NCBI GenBank assembly: GCA_963971575.1
Contig: OZ020618.1
Span: forward strand, 3,102,501 to 3,166,500
DNA from: Liopterus haemorrhoidalis
Lineage: Eukaryota; Arthropoda; Insecta; Coleoptera; Dytiscidae
DNA length: 64,000 nucleotides
Direction of reading: 5' to 3'
This document shows positions 33,586-44,145 of the stretch, one piece after another. Made by a program: the position numbers and the translations under genes. Under the pieces are notes generated by a model. It was not told the DNA's origin and did no database searches. It saw only the letters and a list, made by a program, of their open reading frames with translations. Within the stretch, counting starts at the first letter, position 1. Every line of letters begins with the position of its first letter.

Positions 33586-33830
33586 CGGAGTGACCGAGCG
33601 CACTAAGTCGTGCGGTTTGTACTGGCGGAAACCCAGTACGATTTTCCGGTCGATGGTTCGAGCCTCCTTCGTTGTTGATATTATTCGGGCGAGAATAATA
33701 TGTTTACATTACTTCCATTTTCACAATCATTCACCCCTCATCCAGGTGTAGGAGCTCGCCCCCTGGCATCGGCGATTAGCCTCGTTGCAGAAATAGGCCG
33801 ATGTAAAATAAATAAAATAAATAAAAAAAT
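33586..33830 (+). mobile_element. tRNA-derived SINE, family 2 (class II tRNA head)
   Basis: The head CGGAGTGACCGAGCGCACTA resembles the A box region of a serine or leucine tRNA, with a long variable-arm-like stretch, and B box GGTTCGAGCC lies about 75 bp from the start. The body ends GGCGATTAGCCTCGTTGCAG then AAATAGGCCGATGT, followed by an (AAATA)n tail. AAAAAAGAA flanks both sides (33577-33585 and 33831-33839), a likely but low-complexity target duplication. A 3'-end fragment is at 34822-34862. Confidence 0.8.
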
Positions 33831-34045
33831 AAAAAAGAAAACTAAATACTTCTTGTTGAATGTATAGCTGTCATTCAAAAGTAAAAAAAATCCTCCAATA
33901 TTGGATTAATTTTATTAGAAAAGTTATAGTTTATAACAAAGACTTTATCAAGTTTTAGTTCTGCAATTTAATTTTAATACGAACGAGAAAAATGTTAAAA
34001 AATTAATGATTGTGCCATTTATGTTTTGCTACAAGTGAATAAGAT

Positions 34046-34815
34046 TTTTTTTTAAGGGTGCTCTAACAGCTCGGTTATTAGCACCTTAGAAAACTTTTAT
34101 TTTACGTACACATTTTGAGATATATTTGTTTAGTTAAATTAGGTTTTATAGTAGGTTTGTGTTGTAGTTGATTTTGTTCAAGAGCTTGATGATATTTATC
34201 TCGTTGTTTTTGATAAGTTTTTGGGTCTGCTAGTAGTTGGTTCTGCAATATGTCTTACTGTCAGTCTGGTGTTTCAAGCAGTTTGGTGGTGCTTTTCGTT
34301 TAAATAGGTGTTTTTATGTTAATAGAATATGACCAATTCTTATTCCGGTTAGTATTATTTGTTCTCTTCTAGTAGTGTTGTTTTGAGGGTTGCTGCTATG
34401 TATGTGGATGCTAGTGTTGTTCCATGTTTCTTTTGTTTTGTTTTTGAAGTGGCTTTGTTGTTTTGTGGTTTACGGTTGATAGAGGTCGATTTCTTTTTGT
34501 ATAGCTTTTTTTGTCGTTTTGTCTGCTGTCTCATTTCTTGGGCGGTTTTGGTGTGATGGTCCCCTTTAGATAGTAACTTCTTTCCCTTATATTATGGAGT
34601 CGTGTAGATTGTCTTGGATATTTTGGATTATAGTGTTTCTGGTGAATGTTTGCTATATGCTTCTGGTAGTACGGAGAAAATTTGTTTGTATTATGAATAT
34701 TTGGCCATGATAGTGTCATGTATTTTGTCGCCTGTAGAATAGCAAATATTTCAGCTAGGTAGATTTTTTTTGTTTCATTTACTGTAACTAACGCGGCACC
34801 GGAAAGAAAGTTTTT
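34046..34815 (-). pseudogene. I-clade-type LINE fragment with RNase H
   Basis: Read on the minus strand, about 770 bp encode the C-terminal half of a LINE with an RNase H domain. KKIYLAEIFAILQATKYM is the Q/AE-x-x-A-I block that carries the RNase H glutamate. A broken middle is followed by NETADKTTKKAIQKEIDLYQ (the 'GNExAD' block). Further on, ILTGIRIGHILLT resembles the 'T.LRIGHT.LTH' region that precedes a C-terminal zinc finger. At least three frameshifts or stops interrupt the frame. The 3' UTR ends with GAGCTGTTAGAGCACCC and an A-run at 34056-34048. The plus-strand frame at 34359-34556 is a shadow. Confidence 0.6.
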
Positions 34816-34821
34816 ATATAT

Positions 34822-34862
34822 TTTACATCGGCCTATTTCTGCAACGAGGCTAATCGCCTCGC
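34822..34862 (-). mobile_element. SINE family 2, 3'-end fragment
   Basis: On the minus strand it repeats GGCGATTAGCCTCGTTGCAG and AAATAGGCCGATGTAAAA from 33765-33810, in opposite orientation to the longer copy 1 kb away. Confidence 0.75.
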
Positions 34863-35234
34863 AAAGAAGGTTTCCTTATTAGTATTTCTAAAACTTTGCT
34901 TCTATTTATTGAAGGGAATTTCTGCTCTTCAGATGTTTTTAAACAAGCTGTTAACGTTGAATTTTTCAATTTTCCCTGTCTCACATATATATGACTAAGC
35001 TAGCCTTAATATAATTAAATTCTCCTCTTATTTCATGTGGATTTAGCTCATGTGGATGTCCTAAAAGTGTGTTGGTTTACATATAATTGACAATTTTTGG
35101 TATAAATTACCAGTTCTCTTTCTATAAAATTTCAAAAGGAATGTGTAGATTTTAAGTATTCAAATAAATAGTTTTACAAACAGAAAATTGTATCATAAAA
35201 TGGATTGAAATATATCTCTATACTTTTTACCAAC

Positions 35235-35460
35235 CGCCAACATATATAAGGGAGGTATTGTGATCATACCGATTTTGACATTTAGAGAATTCGATGGATC
35301 TCCACGAATTAAGGTCCCTACATAACGTTGTGACTATTTTTAATATGATGTCTGTTGGTCTGTCTGTCTGTTTGTCTGTCCGTCTGTCTGTTTGTCTGTC
35401 GGTCTGTGTACACGTGCAGAGCAAATTCGGCTGGAAGGATTTTTATGAAACTTGATATTT
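35235..35460 (+). repeat. TGTCTG repeat family 2, copy 1
   Basis: In order: a TATATAAGGGAGGTATTG start, GGATCTCCACGAATTAAGGT, CCTACATAACGTTGTGACTA, a (GTCT)-rich tract and GTGTACACGTGCAGAGC. The same order is found inverted at 59280-59423, where a hAT MITE splits the start. This family differs from the AACGGCT family although both carry GTCT tracts. Confidence 0.7.
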
Positions 35461-35590
35461 AAGCTTTTGACATTAATGGCACGAGCTGATCAACTTTTGG
35501 TATCGGTTAACTAGAAATGGGAGTTTACTCGTGTCGGTTTTAAGATTTTTGCGAATATTTCACAACAGAGAAATATTTCAAAAAAATTTA

Positions 35591-36345
35591 TTAAGGTGGG
35601 GGGGGTATTGTCAGAGCAGCACATTTTATACCCATTTTCAAGATTTTTTTTTAGAAAACTGTTAATAGTAACTTGATTGGGATAATACCTACAGGAAAGA
35701 ACAACCTTTGAAGAGTATCCAAAAAAAATTTTATTGAAAAATATCGAAAATTAAGCTCGTGACATGAATTTGAAATTTTCGTTCAGGACAAAGAGTTGAT
35801 TTGCGGTGAGACACATAACTAATGACTGGATCATCTAAAACAAAAAAACCAAAAATATTTCGTTAGTTTATGAGTTTCTTGAGGTAACGCTGTCGAGATA
35901 TTTTTTTTTCTTGCTTATTTTTTTTTTTATGGAATTTATTACAACTGAAAACAGAAATTTCGAAAAAAAAAATTCCGTTTTTTTCGTTTTTTTGACTTCA
36001 AACTTATACCAAAAATTAAATAATCTAGATATTTGAAAAAACTCGACAGCGTTACCTCAAGAAACTCATAAACTAACGAAATATTTTTGGTTTTTTTGTT
36101 TTAGATGATCCAGTCATTAGTTATGTGTCTCACCGCAATCAACTCTTTGTCCTGAACGAAAATTTCAAATTCATGTCACGAGCTTAATTTTCGATATTTT
36201 TCAATAAAATTTTTTTTGGATACTCTTCAAAGGTTGTTCTTTCCTGTAGGTATTATCCCAATCAAGTTACTATTAACAGTTTTCTAAAAAAAAAATCTTG
36301 AAAATGGGTATAAAATGTGCTGCTCTGACCATACCCCCCCCTTAA
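35591..36345. repeat. 755-bp near-perfect hairpin element
   Basis: Arms of about 305 bp (35591-35897 and 36042-36345) are reverse complements, with only a few differences by eye, around a 144-bp AT-rich loop. Both ends are TTAA followed by a G-run (left TTAAGGTGGGGGGGGTATTG, right ATACCCCCCCCTTAA). No open frame exists. A transcript of either strand would fold into a very long double-stranded stem. It could be a foldback transposon with a TTAA target, an inverted duplication or a hairpin-RNA locus. PiggyBac termini normally start CCC, so that family does not fit well. Confidence 0.85.
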
Positions 36346-37499
36346 ACAAAAGTTGCTATAAAAGCAACTAACAACTTTTATTTGTGACATTTTTTTTTGT
36401 ATGCAGATACGTTTTCAGGGTTATCGTAAATTATAAATACACATTATGAAATTGTCAACGTAATATAATACGTTATTGTCTTTTACAATAATAACTACTC
36501 TGCTGCTAGAATGTATTTTATACAAGCACTGTGATGGCGGTTGGTCCTGTGTTGGCCACAGCTGATTTTTTAATACTTAATTATAATTTAAGTATACTGT
36601 ATACAGCAAGAAGAAGAAATTTGTCAAAATTGATTATAAACCAATACTATTTACATTGACAGATAAGTATCCATTTTCGTGTCAAAAGTTCAGAAGACGA
36701 TAGCAGCGCCGTTTCGGTAATTTTCGCTAATAGTGGAGAAATTAAAATGAACGTTCTGTATGTGTTTTGTTGAAAGTAATACAGAGGTCTCTTAATTTTG
36801 TTTTGAGCGCTATTTTATGCCCTTTATAAACCACGTTAATTTACACTGACATAATATGGAATCAAATAACCGTTAGGTAAGCTTAGAGGGTTGTTATAAA
36901 ATTCGGTGCGGTAATACCCAACAATATTCCCCGCGAATTAGGTCAAAGAACAAACCGTTTGATACTTGATGTATAAATATTTAAACATCGCGAAATTATT
37001 ACATAAAATTTATATTCTGATAAATATCGGGATAATCCAAGCATTAATCGCATGGAGTAAATTTATTAAGCTAATAAATAAGCCAAAAACGGAATGAAAT
37101 AACAAAACCCACTGCGTGTAATATAACAATGATCATTTGAGTTTATAAATGTATAACACGGGGATTCCCCTGAGTGTAGTTCTACTGTTCACCGTCCATA
37201 GTTTGCAATGGCGATGGCGCTGATGTGCTGACATGTACAAACTGCGATTCGCCGTCACGCAAGGATAAGATAAGCTGATAATACGCTCATGATTCACTCT
37301 TAAACATACAAGAACGGATCTCAAGGCACGATATACAAAGATAATTCAAGTAGGGACTGACCCGCACGAAAATGTTATACATAAGAACGCTTTCAGGTGT
37401 TATTAACTTCAAAAACGAAAGACCTGCATTGCTAATACTGTCGCATAGACATATAAAAACAAATTAAATGAAAATACGAGATCGAGCTGTGCATCCATG
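36346..37499. other. long gap, nothing recognised
   Basis: The composition is less AT-rich at 37130-37340. No coding motif, exon-like frame or terminal repeat was supported. Confidence 0.4.
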
Positions 37500-37507
37500 C
37501 TCTAATC

Positions 37508-37681
37508 CAGTGATTCTCAAACTTCTTTCTCTGGGGACTCCTGCCAAGATTTAAAGATTTTAAAGAACCCCCAATGATTTTTTTTTTATACACAAAACTA
37601 ACATTTCGAACATAGTAAGAGGTACCGAGAGCTTCTTGAGGGACTCCCTGCGGTACGCAGACCATACTTTGAGAAACACTG
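37508..37681. mobile_element. hAT MITE (CAGTGATTCTCAAA ends)
   Basis: The ends CAGTGATTCTCAAACTT and ACTTTGAGAAACACTG are inverted repeats. The flanking CTCTAATC (37500-37507) and CTCCAATC (37682-37689) are an 8-bp duplication with one mismatch. Non-coding, 174 bp. Confidence 0.85.
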
Positions 37682-37689
37682 CTCCAATC

Positions 37690-38340
37690 TCAGATTAGAA
37701 ACTTCTTCTTCTTTTTCTCTGGACTGCCAGTCAGGTTGACTTTTGGCCTCACTTACATAAGTCCTCCATTTTGATCTGTTCATTGAAAGTACTTGAAAGT
37801 GTAATATTTTTATTTTTATCATGTTCCGAGCTACAGATAGCTCGTGAGTAAAGTCCGGACAAAAAAAGTTTTGAATTGTCTATTAGTTCCTAATTAGATT
37901 TGCCAGTGGTGTGTCCGTTTGTTTGTTAAACTCATATATTTAAAATTTATATTAATAACTAAAAAATTTAAAGTATAAAATAATTTAAAAAATACAGAAA
38001 AACAAAATATATATATAAAATATTAAGGCATCAGTACGATACTGACAAAATTAAAGACTATCGAACGTGTATAAACAGAATATCCAGTTATTAACCTGGT
38101 CGTAGAGGCGTTTCTGACTGTTAGAAATTACCAGAAGTATAAGTATCATCTCGTCTTTTGGCTAATGTGTGAAGTTTTGCACCTTATTTTAATGTGTTTA
38201 TTATTAACCTGTGATATTCGAAGGTAATTGACCCATTTACAGCCTCTTACCATCACCCTTCGTCTGTTAATTTCGAACAGACCTTTTATATTATATATTT
38301 GTATTTGTCCGTGCAAGATTTCTTTTATTGAGTATGCGTA
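37690..38340. other. gap with a short repeat at 37735-37800
   Basis: CTTTTGGCCTCACTTACATA and GATCTGTTCATTG recur at 43294-43340 inside the inverse copy of the 16486 repeat. Otherwise nothing is recognised. Confidence 0.4.
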
Positions 38341-38344
38341 TTTT

Positions 38345-38470
38345 TAATGATTTTATTTATTTATTTATTGTTTTAATATTTAGTGTAGTCATTTAGATGG
38401 GCCGCGTTAGTCGCAAATAGCCTTTGTTGCTGTGCGCCAAAAAATTTAACAAACTAACTAACTAACTCGT
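38345..38470 (+). mobile_element. LINE 3' tail ending in (AACT)n, copy 1
   Basis: TGTAGTCATTTAGATGGGCC, CGCAAATAGCCTTTGTTGCT and a CCAAAAAATTTAACAAACTAACTAACT end recur at 54145-54225. The short tandem at the 3' end is typical of a LINE 3' terminus. Confidence 0.6.
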
Positions 38471-38589
38471 CTTTTGACTAGTACACGTTACAAAATTTAA
38501 TATTTAGTTTGATTTATTGAAAGCAATTAAAGTTGTTGGCTTGTAGTTTGTTTTTTTTTTTTAATTATCTTAAACATTTTTTATATATA

Positions 38590-39345
38590 TATACCTTGGA
38601 CAAATGTATGAAGCACCCTACGTTTTATTGAATTTTAGAATTATTACAGGAAAATGGTAAATAAAATAATACATACAGTTTTAATGACAACTTAAATCAA
38701 AATTATTACTATTTTGTGGTACTTCCTCATGCTTTAATTACCGCACGCACCCTGTTAGGCATACTGTCCACAAGTTTTTTACGTACATCGGATTGTGCAT
38801 TGAACCCTTCGTCCACAATAATTTTCAATTCTTCTTTTGATTTTTATTTGTAAAGAGACACCTTGTTTATCAGAATCGACCATAAATGTTCAATTTTCGT
38901 TTAATCTGCTGACTGGGGAGACGACTACAAAAAGTGGCACATTGTTTTTGGGAAACCATTCATTTGTTGCTTTGGCTTTGTGACAGGGGGCATTATTTTG
39001 TTGCAAAACATATTCTGGTTTGTCCTCATCAAATAATTTTAATATTGATGGCTCCAAAACTTCATTAAGCATGGTAATATAACGAGCCGAATAATGCATT
39101 CCTTGCACAAAAAGATTTCGTCTATCACCAAATTTGACCGTAGGGATGATGCTGTTAGAATGAAAATCCGGCCTCCGTCTTACAAAGATGGCAAAGATAG
39201 CAAAAACTACTCTCATTACGATCAATAGAGTAAATCGAAAATGAATTTGAGAGTGCTCCAACTGCTCTAAACCAAATCGAAAACTTTTTTTGCCCTGAGA
39301 CCAATCTCGGAGCACTCCGAGCATACAAATCGAAAACGCTATAGT
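38590..39345 (-). pseudogene. Tc1-like transposase relic
   Basis: The minus strand encodes the C-terminal two thirds of a Tc1-family transposase. VKFGDRRNLFVQGMHYSA matches the 'VKFGGGSVMVWG' region. Next come LNEVLEPSILKLFDEDKPEY and QQNNAPCHKAKATNEW, where the second catalytic aspartate of QQDNAPCH is asparagine. The tail is KIIVDEGFNAQSDVRKKLVD then SMPNRVRAVIKA and a stop at 38727. A frameshift and stop at about 38890 break the link to the tail. The N-terminal DNA-binding half is replaced by unrelated sequence. CCTTGGACAAATGTATGAAG at 38593 after TA is the likely terminal repeat; the other end is missing. Confidence 0.7.
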
Positions 39346-40150
39346 TATCTTAGACTATCTCTGCACTATATCTTCAGAACTACAAAAATCTTCTTTTGTA
39401 TGGGTCATTTGAAATCTTCATATGGGTCACAGTGTGACTGGTGGGTCCTAATTTCGTTACCATTGGCTTAGAAGAAATGTGCCTTTACAATAATTTGTTT
39501 GTTATATTTAGGAAACACTTCATGAGAATGGAAAAAAGAAATGGAACGTTTCTATCATCAACTCAAAAAGCGTATAAGTTATTTGTTAAGTGCTGCATCC
39601 TAGAATAATGTTAATATTTCTTATATGAGAACACATCTTTGCCCTTTGCATATATCCAGTGTAGTTCTGCAAGAAATCCTGGCAAGAAACTTAGATGCAA
39701 GGTCGTGAAAATTAAGGTCAAATGTTAGGAATAGCGAAAAACGTTTTCATGATAAAATACTGTTCCTTTTTAGATCAAGATGTATGGGCGTGTTTGGTTA
39801 CATGCTCAAACGGTTTCTAAATGGAACAACTAAATGTACATTCTTACATTTATCACTATTTTTGGTAGATATTTAATCTACAAAACGAAAATCGATACTT
39901 CAAAAACGTGTATATATTTTCACTAATAATTTACTACCAGAATTCATTGTGTCATTAAAATTTACATTTGAGAATTTGTTGAAATATGACAGAACTAAAA
40001 AATATCTAAACACTGCCAAGTTTGTGTCATATCTATTACATGAAGAACTCGAACATGGTCGCGGAGTTATAAAGTTTATACAGTGACATCTAAACAGTTT
40101 ACAGCAGACATTTGTGCTTTAACACTTTGAAGATACGCCAATTAAGTCTT
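39345..40150. other. gap, nothing recognised
   Basis: No motif seen. Confidence 0.4.
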
Positions 40151-40212
40151 CTAGTGTTTTGTAGGTATAACCAAACAAACTTATACTGTCACTTATTTGT
40201 CTAACATACCAT
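40148..40212 (+). repeat. GTCT/AACGGCT family, left-end fragment
   Basis: AGTGTTTTGTAGGTATAACC and TTATACTGTCACTTATTTGT match the left end of 11834-12890. The rest is lost. Confidence 0.5.
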
Positions 40213-40226
40213 AGTCAATCCACAGT

Positions 40227-40391
40227 CAGTGACGTAACCAAGGGGGGATTTGGGAAATAAATCCCCTCCCTTATTAAATTCTAAAAGAACTGAAATTATA
40301 ATTATCAGGTTTCAGAATCACTTTTCAAAACGTATAAATTCCGTAAGTGTGTAAAATTCCTCCCTGAAACAATTTTCTGCGTACGCTACTG
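40227..40391. mobile_element. hAT MITE (CAGTGACGTA ends) with perfect TSD
   Basis: The ends CAGTGACGTAACCAAGG and CTGCGTACGCTACTG are imperfect inverted repeats of the hAT type. TCCACAGT flanks both sides exactly (40219-40226 and 40392-40399). 165 bp, non-coding. Confidence 0.85.
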
Positions 40392-40619
40392 TCCACAGTT
40401 AAGTACTTCAAGTATATCCTCATGTAGGCATAGTCGATAAACTAAATCCGTACTGAATTCAACTTATTCAGTATATCCACTTGAGTACTTATCAAACTCC
40501 TCTCTGAAGTTGCATATATGAAACTGACTTATTGACGACCTTGCTGCCCCGCTGATTTGACCTAACCGCTAGAACAAAACTGATTCAACTCAGGTAGCAT
40601 GCGTTCTATATAGTAACTT

Positions 40620-40774
40620 TTCCTAATTTCACTTTTATGGCGTTTGTTACTCCAGAAATTAGCCAGGACAATACTAATTTTTAAGATGAAAATTCCATGC
40701 TTGAATAAGAGATTCGAACTCAAGACTTTAGCAATGCAGGGCACGTGTGTTACCACTACCCTACACCGATCGGC
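40620..40774 (-). mobile_element. tRNA-derived SINE, family 1, copy 2
   Basis: On the minus strand: GCCGATCGGTGTAGGGTAGT head, B box GAGTTCGAATCTC and the TGTCCTGGCTAATT body element shared with 17080-17242. The flanks ATATAGTAACTT (40608-40619) and ATATAGTAGCTT (40775-40786) are a 12-bp duplication with one mismatch. Confidence 0.85.
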
Positions 40775-41351
40775 ATATAGTAGCTTAGAACCTTCCATAT
40801 ATTTTGGAATATTCGGATTAACTCTCGACCGTTCCAAGGTCACTCTCTTGTTGCACGGCCACTATTGTCTTTTCCTAGTACCATTGTAGTTGTACCTAGA
40901 GTTATTAGCATAATTTATTTTATACGGAACGCGGGATTTAAAGTCCAATTCCGGAAAAATCTCTCAAAAATCTGGAACTTCTTGTAAACTTCGTTGAACT
41001 TGTCATGTTCTGTCGTCGATTCGAGGTGGACAATATTTTAATATAAATAAAATAGTCAAATCGGCATATAGTAGCTTAGAACCTTCCATATATTTTGGAA
41101 TATTCGGCTTAACTCTCGACCGTTCCAAGGTCACTCTCTTGTTCCACGGCAACTATTGTCGTTGACAGTGCTCTATTCGTAACAATATTTTAACTGTTGT
41201 ACCTAAAGTTATTAGCATTATTTATTTTATACGGGACCAAGTCCAATTCTGGAAAAATCTCTCAAAATACGATACTTCTTATAAACTTGTTCCCGTTGAA
41301 CTATTCTGTCGTCCATTCGACGTAGACAATATTTTAATATAAATAGTCAAA
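40769..41351 (+). repeat. tandem duplication, about 290-bp unit
   Basis: Unit 1 (40769-41057) and unit 2 (41058-41351) share ATATAGTAGCTTAGAACCTT, CGACCGTTCCAAGGTCACTC and AATATTTTAATATAAATA, with small indels, including a 26-bp insertion in unit 2. Unit 2 begins with ATCGGC, the 5' end of the SINE that precedes unit 1, so the duplication is younger than the SINE. Confidence 0.85.
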
Positions 41352-41508
41352 AAGATAGGGGAGTACAACAATTGATGGATGAAACAACTTGAACGTATTG
41401 CAGAGGAAGCCAAGAAATATAAATCTAGATATTGACAGAAAAATATAGCAGCCTTGTAAAACAGGAACAGGATAATAGTGGATACTTGCCTCCCTAATCA
41501 CATGCCTT

Positions 41509-42100
41509 CATTCTCTTCCATTATTCGCTAATTCCCGCTAGTTGCTGATTCCAATGATACATTGGAATCACCAACTGTTTCCAATGATATACATGACAGC
41601 ATTATCCTTCCATCTTGGTTTTCTTTTGGTTTTTTTCAAAGTTGGAGAATATTTGAAGATTTTCCTAGTTAGGGTATCATCAACCAACTTGATAGCAATA
41701 ATTTATGAGTAGATAAATCAACAATTCTCTTCCATAATTCGCAATTTCCTGGTAGTTGCTGATTCCAATGATTCCCATACATGAAAACTATCCTTCCATC
41801 TCGGTTTTCTTTTGGTTTTTTTCAAAGTTGGAGAATATTTGAAGATTCTCCTAGTTAGGGTATCATCAACCAACTTGATAACGATAATTTAAGAGTGGTT
41901 AAATCCACCATTCTCTGCCATCATTCGCAAATTCCCGCTAGTTGATGATTCCAATGATTCTTTTACATGAAAACACTATCCTTCCATCTTGGTTTTCTTT
42001 TGGTTTTTTTCAAAGATGGAGAATATTTGAAGATTTTCCTAGTTAAGATATCGTTAACCAACTTGATAGCGATAATTTAAGAGTGGTTAAATCAGTGGTT
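41509..42100 (+). repeat. three-unit tandem repeat, about 187 bp
   Basis: Units start near 41509, 41722 and 41909 and share TGGTTTTCTTTTGGTTTTTT, TTGGAGAATATTTGAAGATT and TCAACCAACTTGATA. The first unit has an extra block of about 26 bp containing a small CCAATGATACATTGG palindrome. Confidence 0.85.
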
Positions 42101-42560
42101 AAACATCTATTGATTCATTTCTAATGTTGAGACAGTTTTGTTGCCACTGAAATCTGTTGTGTCACTTTCCACTAAGGCGTACCGCAGATTCACAGAGTTT
42201 GTAGACACATCCGTTCAACGGACAACAACTGTATTTAACGATTGTATATTTGTATCTTGCACGATATACACAGACATTTGCAAGACGCTATACTATCTTC
42301 AGTAACTGTTATCACGGTATGGCAATTCGTCTTCTATAAACCAAGGATATAATGAATCCTAATTTATATCCTTCAAGGCACATATGGGATGCGTGCTGAA
42401 TACACTTTGTATTCTTGACAACTTTAAATAATCACTGTTTCTTTGAAGGTGACTTCCGTGTTTGCTTGGCTTTATTCTTTCAAAAAATGCATACAAAATT
42501 AATATGCGATATTCAAATAAATTTTAAAACATTGATATATATTAGAAGGACCAAATTACC
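42101..42560. other. gap, nothing recognised
   Basis: Mixed composition, no feature seen. Confidence 0.4.
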
Positions 42561-42569
42561 ATACTGAAT

Positions 42570-42715
42570 TATGTTATGGTTTTTTGTATTTATAGCTAAG
42601 ATAGTGCGTGTATTTTTTGGAATTAAAAATATTTAAAAAATGATATATTTTTTTAATAGTTGCGAACTGAGTTACACACCACACTACACTCTACACTGTA
42701 AAATATTTCTTATTA
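42570..42715 (+). repeat. GTCT family-associated fragment
   Basis: TTATGGTTTTTTGTATTTAT through TACACTCTACACTG resembles 11255-11370, indicating a shared dispersed module. Confidence 0.4.
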
Positions 42716-43159
42716 ATCTAATGAAGACTTGAATACGAAGCAAATACATGGAAAAAAACGCTGGGATATTTGGCAAATTATTTAAATATGTTTTAAAATA
42801 TTAAATGGAAGCTCCTATGGTCTATTTTAAAGTAGAAAAAAGTAGATAGCGCTGCGAACCCAGTACGATTTACACTATTCAAATACAGTATAGCGGGAAA
42901 TTTAAAATAAGTTACAACTAGGGCATGGGCGTAGCAACTGGTTTAGCAAGTGATTTTTTTTTTAATATAAAAAAGGTTAATAAGATATTGATAAGGATAA
43001 GGATAATAAGAAATAAACAAGCCAGATAATACGCTTACGTTATTTATACGACATAAATTCAGTTTAATGGGAAATTTGAAAAAGTTAAAAAAATATTAAT
43101 TTTAAAAATTATGTACTATATATAAAAAGAGAGATTTGGCTAAAAGAGTTTAAATAAAG
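42716..43159. other. gap, nothing recognised
   Basis: A GATAAGGATAAGGATAATAAG simple repeat lies near 42990. No other feature. Confidence 0.4.
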
Positions 43160-43625
43160 CAATAAAACAAACAATATATCTTCAGAGTTAAAGTTTCTTA
43201 TTTAAATAATTATTGTAAATAAAAATTAAAAATATATATATGAAGGTCTAAAAATTATATCAATAACTTCTTTGGGCACTATCAGCTGGGCTGTCTTTTG
43301 GCCTCACATTAGTCCTCTCTCTTGATCTGTTAATTGACAAGTCTCAAAAAATATTTGTCAGATAACCTAAAAAATATATAACTGCGTAAAACAAATTGCA
43401 TGGAGAATTTTCTCCATAAAATCTACGCCAAGAATATAAATAAAAGTCTAAATATGTAAATAATAACAAAATATATGAGAAAAATTAAATAATATAAATA
43501 ATATATATTTCCAATGTACGACACTGAACATCTGTCAACTTCGACTAAAAACAATATTTTTACAGTGTAACAGGGATGACGATCTAAACCAATTGGAAGC
43601 AAGGACAAACAGCTCCTATCTCTTA
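43160..43625 (-). repeat. interspersed repeat, minus-strand copy of 16486
   Basis: This is the reverse complement of 16486-16902, with an insertion near 43290-43360 that carries the TTTTGGCCTCAC module seen at 37738. It starts at AAACAAACAATATATCTTCA and ends near the GACAAACAGCTCCTATC end. Confidence 0.65.
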
Positions 43626-43727
43626 CACACATTTTTCTACTTTGAAATAGACCATAGTTCTAAAATAACAAGTATTATAAAAAAAAAAAAATAATCTGTT
43701 GACTTTGATGTGATAAATATACCTATA

Positions 43728-44051
43728 GTGCGTTCAAAGGTGAGTTTGCAGTACAGGGCATATGGAGTAGTTCTTTTTCATACTCTCTAATGGGTTTACA
43801 CAATGATACTATCCTTTTCTTGCTTATCGACGTTGCCAGCTCTTAAACGCGCTGATCTCTGAAGACGAAGTATTCTACAAATGGCCATTTGTTTTTGTTG
43901 AGTGTTATTTTGAGTTTTATAAGAGTTGATTTTTGTAAATCATACGAGTTTTTCATATTATTAATTGACACATTTGACACTTTTATAACATTTGGCAACA
44001 CCGCTCCCATTTGCCATAAGAGCTATACTGCAAACTCACCTTTGAACGCTC
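43728..44051. mobile_element. MITE with 26-bp TIRs (GTGCGTTCAAAGG)
   Basis: GTGCGTTCAAAGGTGAGTTT and AAACTCACCTTTGAACGCTC are inverted repeats, extended by GCAGTA/TACTGC. TATA flanks both sides, so the target is TA or TATA. 324 bp, no coding sequence. Superfamily unassigned, perhaps Tc1/mariner. Confidence 0.75.
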
Positions 44052-44097
44052 TATAGACGATATATCCAGTATTATGTTGGCTTCTTGTACCTATTAA

Positions 44098-44142
44098 ATA
44101 CCTGCAAAACCCTGAAATGTGTGAAAATTCACACTTCACTTA
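44098..44142. repeat. GTCT/AACGGCT family, right-end fragment
   Basis: TACCTGCAAAACCCT, then GAAATGTGTGAAAATTCACA, identical to 12848-12880. Only the right terminus is present. Confidence 0.7.
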
Positions 44143-44145
44143 ATT

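Noticed and set aside
34359..34719. Two opposite-strand open frames
   Set aside because: The minus strand is the decayed LINE RNase H region. The plus-strand frame is its shadow and is low-complexity F/V-rich.
35591..36345. piggyBac MITE
   Set aside because: TTAA flanks fit, but the termini start with a G-run rather than CCC and the whole element is a palindrome. The superfamily is left open.
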